From positions 1 to 45,804 of the forward strand of contig NZ_NWUX01000029.1 of assembly GCF_002374315.1 (NCBI RefSeq): a stretch of 45,804 nucleotides of DNA. The letters run 5' to 3'. Numbering within the stretch: the first letter of the stretch is position 1; each line of letters starts with the position of its first letter. The position numbers and the translations under genes are program-made. Origin of the DNA: Vreelandella nigrificans. GTDB lineage: Bacteria; Pseudomonadota; Gammaproteobacteria; Pseudomonadales; Halomonadaceae. This document shows, piece by piece, positions 38,489 to 45,804 of the stretch. The notes beneath the pieces were generated by a model. That model made no database searches and was not told the origin of the DNA. It saw only the letters and a program-made list of their open reading frames with translations.

Positions 38489-41002
38489 ATGAACATGACT
38501 ACTCCTGAACAGCTCATCATTATTGGTAACGGCATGGTCGGCCACCATCTGGTCGAACAGTTAGTAGATAACGGCGGTCTTGAGCGCTATCAGGTCACCG
38601 TGTTTGGCGAAGAGCGCCACCGCGCCTACGACCGCGTGCACCTATCCGAGTACTTCAGCGGTCGCGATGCGGAATCCCTGGCGCTCTGCGACGCGGACTA
38701 CTACGCCACCAATGGCGTAGAACTTCGCACTGGCGAGGCCGTAATCGAAATCGACCGCACCACCCACGAAGTCATCACCGACCAGGGCCGCTACCCTTAT
38801 GACCGCATCGTGCTAGCCACGGGCTCCTACCCTTTTGTACCGCCGATTCCTGGTAACGACCGCGAAGGTTGTTTGGTATATCGCACTTTGGACGATTTAG
38901 ACGCCATTCGAGCCGCCGCTGAAAATGCCACTACCGGTGTGGTGGTGGGCGGTGGTTTGCTGGGTTTGGAAGCCGCTAACGCCCTGCGCGGCTTAAATTT
39001 AGATACCGCCGTCATCGAGTTCGCTTCTCGCCTGATGCCCATGCAGGTGGATAACGAAGGTGGCGAGCTACTACGGGAAAAAATCGAAGAGCTGGGCGTA
39101 CAGGTACTTACCGAGCGTGCCACGCAGCGCATTGAAGATGGCGAGGCGAGCCAACACCGCATGGTCTTCCAAGACGATAAAATACTGGAAACCGACCTGA
39201 TTGTGTTCTCCGCTGGTATTCGCCCTCGCGACCAGCTAGCCCGTGGATGCGGCCTGGAGATTGGCGAACGTGGCGGCGTGGTGGTGGATGACCAGTGCCA
39301 AACCAGCGACCCGGCCATCCTCGCGATTGGCGAGGTGGCACTATGGAACCAGAGTATTTTCGGCCTGGTGGCACCCGGTTATCAAATGGCCAAAGCCGCG
39401 TTTTCGACGCTGACTAGTGGCGACACCCACTTTAGCGGCGCGGATATGAGCACCAAGCTCAAGCTACTGGGCGTAGATGTGGGCTCCATTGGTGACGCCC
39501 ATGGTAATCAAAACCCCGGCGCACGCATGTTCCGCTACCTAGACCCGATCAAGCAGGAGTACCGTAAGCTGGTGGTCTCCAGCGATGGTAAAAAGCTGCT
39601 CGGCGCTATGCTAGTGGGCAACAATAGTGTCTACGATACCCTGCTGCAGTACTACTCAAATGGTATTGAGTTACCTGCTGAGCCCGCCTCGTTGATTCTA
39701 CCGCAAGGTAGTGGTGCAGCCCCTGCCTTAGGCCCCGATGCACTGCCAGAAACAGCGATGATCTGCTCTTGCCATAATGTTACTAAAGGCGACATTTGCG
39801 GCTCAATTGACAGTGGCGCAATGGATCTTGCCGGTGTAAAAGGCGCCACCAAAGCCAGTACCGGTTGCGGTGGCTGTACTGCACTGCTCAAAAGCGTGGT
39901 GGATCACGAACTTGAATCCCGCGGTGTTGAGGTCGACAAATCAATTTGCGAGCACTTCTCTTACACCCGTCAGGAGCTTTACGACATTGTGCGCGTTGAA
40001 GGCATTAAAACCTTTAGCGAACTGATCGAAAAACACGGCAACGCTGATACTCACCACCTGGGCTGCGATATCTGCAAACCCGCCGTGGCCTCTATCCTGG
40101 CCTCCTGCTTTAACGAGCCGATCACCGATGCGGCGCACATTCCCTTGCAGGATACTAACGACACCTTCATGGCCAACATGCAGAAGAACGGCACCTACTC
40201 GGTAGTGCCCCGCATTGCTGGCGGTGAGATCACCCCTGATAAACTGATCGTGCTGGGCGAAGTGGCCAAAAAATATAGCCTCTACTCCAAGGTCACTGGC
40301 GGTCAACGTATCGACCTATTCGGCGCTCGCCTGGAAGACTTGCCTGATATCTGGGGCGAGCTGATTGCCGCAGGTTTCGAGACGGGACACGCCTACGGCA
40401 AGTCGCTGCGTACGGTGAAATCCTGCGTGGGCAGCACCTGGTGCCGTTATGGCGTGCAGGACAGTGTTGGTATGGCGATATGGTTAGAGAACCGCTACAA
40501 GGGCCTGCGCTCACCGCACAAAATAAAATTCGGCGTTTCTGGCTGTACCCGAGAGTGTGCCGAAGCTCAGAGTAAAGATATCGGCATTATCGCCACCGAA
40601 AATGGCTGGAACCTCTACGTCTGTGGTAACGGAGGTATGCGCCCACGCCACGCCGAACTATTTGCTACCGACCTCGATGATGAACAGCTCTACCGCATCA
40701 TTGATCGCTTCTTGATGTTCTATGTGCGTACCGCCGACCGTTTGCAGCGAACGTCCGTATGGCGTGAAAACCTTGAAGGTGGGTTGGATTACCTTAAAGA
40801 GGTGATTTTGGAAGATAGCTTAGGCATTAACGATGAGTTAGAGCGTCAGATGCAAACCGTGGTGGACACCTACCAGTGTGAGTGGGCGGATGCCATCAGC
40901 GACCCAGAGAAGCTTAAACGCTTCCGCAGCTTTGTTAACGACGACCGCCCGGATCCTTCGATCATCATGACTTCCGAGCGTGGCCAACTGCGGCCTGCCT
41001 AG
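38489..41002 (+). CDS. nirB: Assimilatory nitrite reductase large subunit NirB
   Basis: This 837-residue protein has an N-terminal FAD/NAD(P)H module (IIGNGMVGHHLVEQLV; VVVGGGLLGLEAANAL near residue 153), a BFD-type [2Fe-2S] domain near residues 425-470 (CSCHNVTKGD...STGCGGC), and the siroheme/[4Fe-4S] domains. The last carry the four cluster cysteines in SCVGSTWCRYG and GVSGCTRECAEAQSKD, followed by WNLYVCGNGG. It reduces nitrite to ammonium with six electrons from NAD(P)H. Siroheme supply is suggested by cobA on the divergent transcript. Confidence 0.97.
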   Translation: MNMTTPEQLIIIGNGMVGHHLVEQLVDNGGLERYQVTVFGEERHRAYDRVHLSEYFSGRDAESLALCDADYYATNGVELRTGEAVIEIDRTTHEVITDQGRYPYDRIVLATGSYPFVPPIPGNDREGCLVYRTLDDLDAIRAAAENATTGVVVGGGLLGLEAANALRGLNLDTAVIEFASRLMPMQVDNEGGELLREKIEELGVQVLTERATQRIEDGEASQHRMVFQDDKILETDLIVFSAGIRPRDQLARGCGLEIGERGGVVVDDQCQTSDPAILAIGEVALWNQSIFGLVAPGYQMAKAAFSTLTSGDTHFSGADMSTKLKLLGVDVGSIGDAHGNQNPGARMFRYLDPIKQEYRKLVVSSDGKKLLGAMLVGNNSVYDTLLQYYSNGIELPAEPASLILPQGSGAAPALGPDALPETAMICSCHNVTKGDICGSIDSGAMDLAGVKGATKASTGCGGCTALLKSVVDHELESRGVEVDKSICEHFSYTRQELYDIVRVEGIKTFSELIEKHGNADTHHLGCDICKPAVASILASCFNEPITDAAHIPLQDTNDTFMANMQKNGTYSVVPRIAGGEITPDKLIVLGEVAKKYSLYSKVTGGQRIDLFGARLEDLPDIWGELIAAGFETGHAYGKSLRTVKSCVGSTWCRYGVQDSVGMAIWLENRYKGLRSPHKIKFGVSGCTRECAEAQSKDIGIIATENGWNLYVCGNGGMRPRHAELFATDLDDEQLYRIIDRFLMFYVRTADRLQRTSVWRENLEGGLDYLKEVILEDSLGINDELERQMQTVVDTYQCEWADAISDPEKLKRFRSFVNDDRPDPSIIMTSERGQLRPA

Positions 41003-41008
41003 TCCACT

Positions 41009-41057
41009 CTTTTCACTGACTAAAACTTTCACTGAATAAAGCTTTCACTGAAAAAAA
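41009..41057. repeat. Three tandem 16-17-base imperfect repeats between nirB and nirD
   Basis: Units at 41009-41025, 41026-41041 and 41042-41057 share CTTTCACTGA.TAAA. They start seven bases after the nirB stop and end 14 bases before nirD. Confidence 0.7.
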
Positions 41058-41071
41058 CAACGAGGCACCCC

Positions 41072-41497
41072 ATGACCGCAACGGCAATGAAAAATGAAAT
41101 GGATAGCGTGGATTTTCAAAATAGCATGACTCTTGAAACCAGTACGGCGTGGCAGAAAGTCTGCACTAAAGCTGATCTTGTGGCGTTTTCTGGCGTTGCC
41201 GCTTGGCTCGAAACCGCCGAAGGTTCAGCACAAGTGGCGATCTTTTATCTTCCAAGCCAACATTCCAAAGGGCTGAGCAGTGAGCTTTTTGCCCTTGATC
41301 ACTTTGACCCTTTCGCTAATGCCAACGTGATCGCCCGTGGCATCGTCGGCGACCTTAAAGGCGCCGCGGTGGTCGCCTCGCCCATCTACAAACAGCACTT
41401 CCGCCTTGAAGATGGCCAGTGCCTAGAGGATGAGAGCGTCAAGCTGCGTACCTGGAAAATCGAGTTTAGGGGCGAGGAGGTATGGGTGAAAGGATAA
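41072..41497 (+). CDS. nirD: Nitrite reductase small subunit NirD
   Basis: This 141-residue protein has the NirD Rieske-like fold: W..VC...DL near residue 28, VAIFYLP, LFALDHFDPFANANVIARGIVGD near residue 75, and SPIYKQHFRLEDGQCLED...LRTWKIE at the end. Like other NirD proteins it lacks the Cys/His cluster ligands of true Rieske proteins. It forms the nitrite reductase complex with NirB. It is some 25 residues longer at the N-terminus than common NirD; internal Met7 or Met11 could be alternative starts. Confidence 0.93.
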   Translation: MTATAMKNEMDSVDFQNSMTLETSTAWQKVCTKADLVAFSGVAAWLETAEGSAQVAIFYLPSQHSKGLSSELFALDHFDPFANANVIARGIVGDLKGAAVVASPIYKQHFRLEDGQCLEDESVKLRTWKIEFRGEEVWVKG

Positions 41498-41519
41498 CTG
41501 ACACCTGTTTTCGATAACG

Positions 41520-42407
41520 TCACTCCCGTCGAGGAATAGCGCTCGAATAGGTGTTCAGGCTCAAGAAATGTTCATCCGCCCGCTGCAAAGCATCTAGCGC
41601 CTTTGGTCGGTCACCTTCTGCCAATAAGGTGCAAAGTACTTCTGAGATGGCTAAGGCGGGCGTTAACGTATGGAAAAAACTATCACTTTCCGTGGGACAA
41701 AAAATCGTCTTCTCTGACATCCCTACCAATGGCGATACTTCGCTATCAGTGATGGATAGAACCGTCAGCCCCTTGTCTTTTGCCAACTGCGTCAGCTCCA
41801 GTGTCGCTACTGCATAAGGTTTGACGGAGATGACCAGCATGACATCTTCGGGTGTGGCGCGAACTAGCGCATCGCCACCGGTTCCTGCGGGCCCATCTAA
41901 GTGGACCGAGCGTTCACCCAATAATGACATAACATAATGGAAGTGCCACGCCACGGAATGACATGAACGCAATCCTAGTACATACACTTTGCTCGCTGAT
42001 TTCAGCGTATTAGCGATGGCTTCCAACCGCTGCAGCGAGTCAGGTTCACAAAGCTGGGAAATCTGAGCACTCAGCCCATGAAGCATCTGCGCGGCGATAT
42101 TGCCGTTAGCCGCCTCTGTCGTACCGCCGTCTAGCTGGCGAACCTTGGCTGCAAAACCATCACTTCCCCGCCGCAACACTGCCACATAGTGCTCCCGAAT
42201 ATCGTCGTATCCTTGCTTCCCCAGGAACTTTGCAAGCCGAGTCATAGTTGCAGGCTGGACCGCCGCATGGCGCGCCAACTCGCGCATGGAAACCAGTGCG
42301 ACCTCATCCGGGTGCTCCAGTACGTAGCGAGCGGCCTGCTGGAGCTGTGGGGACATGGCATCGTACTGGGCGATAATCTGTTCCCTCAAAGGGTCGTGCT
42401 GCGGCAT
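41520..42407 (-). CDS. RpiR/MurR-family transcriptional regulator with SIS domain
   Basis: This 295-residue protein has an N-terminal RpiR helix-turn-helix (LVSMRELARHAAVQPATMTRLAKFLG near residue 38) and a C-terminal SIS sugar-binding domain (SKVYVLGLRSCHSVAWHFHYVM near residue 135; MLVISVKPYAVATLELTQLAKDKG near 193). Such regulators sense phosphosugars or amine metabolites and control nearby catabolic genes. It is divergent from the aminotransferase-CMD pair at 42596. A 16-base palindrome lies between them. AGAGG precedes the ATG. Confidence 0.87.
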   Translation of the reverse strand: MPQHDPLREQIIAQYDAMSPQLQQAARYVLEHPDEVALVSMRELARHAAVQPATMTRLAKFLGKQGYDDIREHYVAVLRRGSDGFAAKVRQLDGGTTEAANGNIAAQMLHGLSAQISQLCEPDSLQRLEAIANTLKSASKVYVLGLRSCHSVAWHFHYVMSLLGERSVHLDGPAGTGGDALVRATPEDVMLVISVKPYAVATLELTQLAKDKGLTVLSITDSEVSPLVGMSEKTIFCPTESDSFFHTLTPALAISEVLCTLLAEGDRPKALDALQRADEHFLSLNTYSSAIPRRE

Positions 42408-42484
42408 GTGTATTGCCTCTTATACGGCTTGTTAAAACAGCCGCCGATTTAAACGTTACTGTTCTAAAAAAACAATGATCTACA

Positions 42485-42500
42485 TGTTTTACACAAAACA
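42485..42500. promoter_or_regulatory. Candidate RpiR operator palindrome
   Basis: TGTTTT-ACAC-AAAACA is a perfect dyad with a four-base centre in the gap between the divergent RpiR and aminotransferase genes. It is AT-rich, so part of the match could be chance. Confidence 0.4.
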
Positions 42501-42595
42501 CAAATGATTCAAACGTTGCATTTGTCGATCAGGTTGTGCCAATCTTCTTCTCATGGCGTGCTCACATCGCTTGGTGACCATAAGGAACAGCTTCC

Positions 42596-43921
42596 ATGAC
42601 TCGTATTCTTCATCGCAGTATCGGCCCAACACTCCCTCATGCCGCGTCGGCGCAAGGCGTCTACATTACAGACACCACTGGGTGCCGATATTTGGATGCC
42701 TCTGGTGGAGCTGCAGTTACCAGTGTGGGACACGCCCATCCAGAAGTGTTAGCGGCGATGCGCGCTCAGATTGATAGCCTCTGCTACGCGCACACGTCTT
42801 TTTTCACCACCGACGCTGCCGAAGCACTTGCCGAAAAACTCGTCAACTTGGCACCTGAAGGATTGAATTACGTCTACCTCGTGTCAGGTGGATCAGAGGC
42901 CGTTGAAGCGGCGCTGAAGATGGCACGGCAGTACTTTGTGGAAATTGGCGCCCCCCAGCGTAGACACATCATTGCTAGGCGGCAGAGTTACCACGGCAAC
43001 ACAATTGGTGCGTTGGCAACCGGTGGCAATGCGATGCGGCGTAAACAGTTTCAGCCTATCCTGCCAGAAACTCACCATGTGTCCCCCTGCTATGCCTATC
43101 GCGAAAAAGGCGCCGATGAGTCACCTGAGGCTTACGCTATTCGGCTTGCGGACGAGCTCGAAGCAAAAATTCTGGAGCTTGGCCCTGAAGAAGTGATGGC
43201 GTTCGTTGCCGAACCCGTTGTAGGCGCCACCCTCGGTGCTGTCGCCTCTGTCGCTGATTACTTTAAACGTGTGCGTGCGATTTGCGACAAATACGGCGTA
43301 CTACTGATCCTCGACGAGGTGATGTGCGGCATGGGGCGAACCGGCACTGTCTTTGCCTGCGAACAAGATGACGTCGTGCCGGATATCATCACGATAGCCA
43401 AAGGTTTAGGTGGGGGTTATCAACCAATTGGCGCGGTGATGCTGTCGGACAAAATTTACGACAGCTTTGCCAACGGCTCTGGCCTGTTCCAGCACGGGCA
43501 TACTTACATCGGCCATCCTGTCGCGGCGGCAACTGCTAACAAAGTGGTTGAAATCATTGCCCGCCCCGAGACAATGGCCAATGTAAACGCCATGGGCGCG
43601 AGATTACAGAGCGGCTTGGAAGCTGTTCTCAGTGCATCACCGTATGTCGGCGACATCCGAGGAAGAGGGTTGTTTCGCGGTATCGAGCTGGTTGCCGACC
43701 GTGACACTAAAGCGCCGTTCGATCCGAGTCGAAAAATTCACGCCAAAATTAAGCGACAAGCCATGGCACGAGGACTAATCAGTTACCCCATGGGCGGCAC
43801 CATCGATGGCATTCACGGTGATCATATCCTACTTGCACCGCCTTATATTATTGCAGCCGATGAAGTCGACCTAATCATTGAGCGTATTGCCGACGCCATC
43901 AACGCCGCCATCGCCGAGTGA
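42596..43921 (+). CDS. Class III pyridoxal-phosphate aminotransferase
   Basis: This 441-residue fold-type I enzyme has the class III pattern: DASGGAAVTSVGHAHPEV near residue 30, the phosphate-binding SGGSEAVEAALKMARQY near residue 98, YHGNTIGALATGGN near 131, LILDEVMCGMGRTG near 238 with the cofactor Asp, and the Schiff-base Lys in TIAKGLGGGYQPIG near residue 270. These enzymes move amino groups from omega-amines or omega-amino acids to pyruvate or 2-oxoglutarate. The exact donor is unknown. AAGGAA precedes the start. It is followed by a CMD-family gene and controlled, probably, by the divergent RpiR protein. Confidence 0.9.
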   Translation: MTRILHRSIGPTLPHAASAQGVYITDTTGCRYLDASGGAAVTSVGHAHPEVLAAMRAQIDSLCYAHTSFFTTDAAEALAEKLVNLAPEGLNYVYLVSGGSEAVEAALKMARQYFVEIGAPQRRHIIARRQSYHGNTIGALATGGNAMRRKQFQPILPETHHVSPCYAYREKGADESPEAYAIRLADELEAKILELGPEEVMAFVAEPVVGATLGAVASVADYFKRVRAICDKYGVLLILDEVMCGMGRTGTVFACEQDDVVPDIITIAKGLGGGYQPIGAVMLSDKIYDSFANGSGLFQHGHTYIGHPVAAATANKVVEIIARPETMANVNAMGARLQSGLEAVLSASPYVGDIRGRGLFRGIELVADRDTKAPFDPSRKIHAKIKRQAMARGLISYPMGGTIDGIHGDHILLAPPYIIAADEVDLIIERIADAINAAIAE

Positions 43922-43953
43922 TGGCACGCCCCCGATCTGAATGGAGCTCACCC

Positions 43954-44508
43954 ATGACACCCTCTCCCTGCCCGCCTATTGCTGATGCCGACTGGCCAAA
44001 CGAAGTCGCTGCATTGCGCGAAGACTTTGCTGGCGCGCTCAATGTCTATCGCACCATGGCCCATCACCCGGCTTTACTTAACGCCTGGGCACCTTTGCGC
44101 CAGCATGTTGTTAAGGAAAATACACTAGGGCCAGAATTAACCGAGGTAGTGATTCTACGCGCTGGCCTGCGCATGGGGTCACGTTACGAGTGGGCTCATC
44201 ACGTTAGCCGGGCACTCGCTCTCGGGTTTTCCACGGCTCGGATCGAAGCCATTCGAACTCGCCCCGAAGGCCTTGATGGTCTTATCGTCAACGCTGTGGA
44301 TGCATTGTTTGACCAGAGGATACTGTCTACTGAGCAAGAAGCAGAGCTTGCTGATGCTATCGGGCGCAAGGCCGTTATCGACCTGATCGCTATGGTGGGG
44401 TTCTATTCGGTATTGGGCTACCTGCTCAAGACTTACGACACACCCCTCGACGACAATATTCAAAAAGAAGCGGAAAAAATGCCAACGCTATTTTCGCTAA
44501 CGTCGTAG
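43954..44508 (+). CDS. Carboxymuconolactone decarboxylase (CMD/AhpD-like) family protein
   Basis: This 184-residue all-helical protein has the CMD core near residues 50-95: LGPELTEVVILRAGLRMGSRYEWAHH. It shows the EWAHH variant and no CxxC, so it is not a peroxidase of the AhpD type; such forms occur as decarboxylases or proteins of unknown role. The ATG at 43954 has GGAG six bases ahead and is preferred over a GTG at 43918 that overlaps the aminotransferase stop. A terminator follows. It probably shares a transcript with the aminotransferase, but a joint pathway is not clear. Confidence 0.8.
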   Translation: MTPSPCPPIADADWPNEVAALREDFAGALNVYRTMAHHPALLNAWAPLRQHVVKENTLGPELTEVVILRAGLRMGSRYEWAHHVSRALALGFSTARIEAIRTRPEGLDGLIVNAVDALFDQRILSTEQEAELADAIGRKAVIDLIAMVGFYSVLGYLLKTYDTPLDDNIQKEAEKMPTLFSLTS

Positions 44509-44560
44509 ACATTCATGGCCTGAAACTAATGTCAGTCTTAGACAGGGTAAGCTACTAATA

Positions 44561-44589
44561 AAATCGCCGCCTAATCTAGGCGGCGATTT
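44561..44589. terminator. Bidirectional terminator between the CMD and EEP genes
   Basis: AAATCGCCGCC (44561-44571) and GGCGGCGATTT (44579-44589) form eleven perfect pairs around a seven-base loop, between convergent genes. Confidence 0.75.
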
Positions 44590-44658
44590 ACGCTATAAAG
44601 ACATTGAAACCAGCATCTTGTTTTGAGTAAGTCGAGATCAAGGGCGATGTAATATGAA

Positions 44659-45426
44659 CTAAGGGTTAAATTTACATTCATTCCATTCTATTAATAATGG
44701 CATATGGTCGCTGAACGTAAGCCACTTGTCTTTATCTCCAATATTTAACTCACAGTTATTTGTTATATCAGACGAGGTAAATACATAATCGATATGATAT
44801 GGACGTTCAGCCTTTCGATGCATCAAGAACGTTGGCGTTGACTCTTCCCCTTGAAGCTCACCAGTCTGTTTGTGATAAAGGCTTTCCAACCCCATCTCTT
44901 TAAGCTCAGCAACAACATCCGTATGATTCCACCAGCAATCCGAGCGATCCCAGCAAGAGTTGCTGTTAAAGTCCCCTAAAATCATCATTTTATGGCGACA
45001 GATATCAGCTCTATGTAGCTGAATGTATTTCCAAATTTGACCTATATAACCAAACTTTTGATTGTCTCCCCCCTTACTCCATACCGCCAATACATTAACC
45101 TTGTCATCAATGGAAAAAGGTAAAAACAGTTTTAGGTCACTAGTTCTCCACTTCAGTGCGCCACTCTTGCTGTAATCGATAGGTAATGTGTATTCGCTGT
45201 TCCAGTCTAGTTTTTTAATTTTTCTCCCGTTTTTAGCAAATACACCTATCCCCTTGCTTTTAGAATCACCTGTCCACAAGAAATCACCAGCCCAATCCTG
45301 GTAAGCAGGCACTGAACGTGATGGATCTTCGCACTCTTGAACAATTAAGACATCACCATTTAGTCCGTTAAGTGCCTGCAATTTATTTCGCAAGCCCCCA
45401 TTACAATTCCAAGATACGAGACGCAC
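44659..45426 (-). CDS. Endonuclease/exonuclease/phosphatase (EEP) family protein
   Basis: This 255-residue protein has the EEP superfamily motifs in order: WNCNGG at residue 6 with the metal-binding Asn, QECED near residue 30 with the metal Glu, LGDFNSN near residue 147, and SDHMPLLIEW near residue 240 with the catalytic Asp-His. Substrates in this superfamily range from abasic DNA to phosphoinositides and nucleotides; this one cannot be assigned. It starts at GTG 45426 with AAGGAA ahead. The gene is clearly AT-richer than its neighbours, with many AT-ending codons, which suggests recent acquisition. Confidence 0.8.
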   Translation of the reverse strand: MRLVSWNCNGGLRNKLQALNGLNGDVLIVQECEDPSRSVPAYQDWAGDFLWTGDSKSKGIGVFAKNGRKIKKLDWNSEYTLPIDYSKSGALKWRTSDLKLFLPFSIDDKVNVLAVWSKGGDNQKFGYIGQIWKYIQLHRADICRHKMMILGDFNSNSCWDRSDCWWNHTDVVAELKEMGLESLYHKQTGELQGEESTPTFLMHRKAERPYHIDYVFTSSDITNNCELNIGDKDKWLTFSDHMPLLIEWNECKFNP

Positions 45427-45476
45427 ACATATTTCCTTTAGTTCACTACATATTTGTCTTTCTCATCATCACACAA

Positions 45477-45804
45477 TCAAGCCTTAGTGCTCCTACCACC
45501 AATGAATACGCTGGAAGCATAAAGTTCACCGTTTTGCGCGGCTTGGTAATACCAGTCCAACGCGGCTTGTGAGAGCCCGCGGCTGAGGAGCCTATTCGCG
45601 TCACCCAGGTAATACATCGCCTCTGTATCACCGGCCTCAGCCGCTATTTCAAGCGGAGGCTGCATTAATTCCCACTGGTGAATGCCCCATAGCCGCATGC
45701 CTTCTTCTTTGGCAGCCTGCTCCTTCTCGTCCAGCGCCAAGGCCGCAGGCGACAACAGCGTCGCGAGTGTCAGTCCTGCCAGTGTGGTCAGTAGGTTTGA
45801 TCGC
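45477..45804 (-). CDS. Exported Sel1/TPR-like repeat protein, partial
   Basis: The frame is open to the right edge of the window, so the start codon lies outside. The visible N-terminal part is a signal peptide (NLLTTLAGLTLATLL, with cleavage near ALA) followed by a helical repeat region: AAEAGDTEAMYYLGDAN and LDWYYQAAQNGELYA, the Sel1-like TPR pattern. Only about 108 residues are present and the repeat number is low. Sel1 proteins act as protein-interaction scaffolds in the envelope. No neighbour clarifies the role. Confidence 0.65.
   Translation of the reverse strand, partial: RSNLLTTLAGLTLATLLSPAALALDEKEQAAKEEGMRLWGIHQWELMQPPLEIAAEAGDTEAMYYLGDANRLLSRGLSQAALDWYYQAAQNGELYASSVFIGGRSTKA

Overview
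The window looks like chromosome from a halophilic gammaproteobacterium of the Halomonadaceae (Halomonas/Vreelandella type). This is judged from the protein set (DUF1415, TTT and TRAP uptake systems, NirBD, KdgM-type porin), the moderate GC and Shine-Dalgarno-led genes. No species is claimed. No rRNA, tRNA, CRISPR array, insertion sequence or prophage was recognised.

Layout. (1) 1-2909: the start of a gene leaving on the left, the 5'-truncated remnant of an ANTAR antiterminator, then a luciferase-like oxidoreductase, a GNAT acetyltransferase and a DUF1415 gene. (2) 3006-9667: a GntR regulator divergent from a run of two half-size CHR transporters, a complete tripartite tricarboxylate transporter (TctCBA) and a cytoplasmic gamma-glutamyltransferase-like enzyme. 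(3) 9794-12239: an ABC exporter, an intergenic region rich in hairpins, and a small DUF1127-like gene whose ribosome binding site can fold into a hairpin. (4) 12379-30223: a pectin / rhamnogalacturonan sugar region. It holds kduI-kduD, an IclR regulator, a KdgM-like porin, a TRAP transporter, a GH105 unsaturated rhamnogalacturonyl hydrolase and a TIM-barrel isomerase. On the minus strand lies a nine-gene run for the non-phosphorylative L-rhamnose pathway (rhmD, rhaM, lactonase, SDR dehydrogenase, aldolase, aldA) followed by an NCS1 permease, a 66-residue membrane protein and a GntP permease. (5) 30224-32934: a LysR regulator, a 49-codon arfA ribosome-rescue gene and an MFS transporter. (6) 32899-41497: assimilatory nitrate/nitrite reduction, with nasA-cobA(nirE) on minus and nasB-nirB-nirD on plus. 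(7) 41520-45804: an RpiR regulator with a class III aminotransferase and a CMD-family protein, an AT-richer EEP-family nuclease/phosphatase, and a partial Sel1-like exported protein.

How the genes work together. Region 4 reads as one catabolic plan. The porin and TRAP system would admit unsaturated uronyl-rhamnose disaccharides; GH105 would split them inside the cell; KduI/KduD would process the unsaturated uronate; the oxidative rhamnose pathway would turn L-rhamnose into pyruvate and L-lactate. No polysaccharide lyase is present, so the cell would depend on oligomers released elsewhere. In region 6 the two divergent transcripts each carry a leader with a terminator overlapped by a hexaloop hairpin of the ANTAR-target type, so nitrate reductase and nitrite reductase appear to be controlled by paired antitermination.

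The most interesting items are the two facing ANTAR attenuators, the arfA gene whose stop codon is buried in a three-part hairpin, the NCS1 permease plus small membrane partner in a rhamnose operon, and short triple tandem repeats that recur directly after stop codons.
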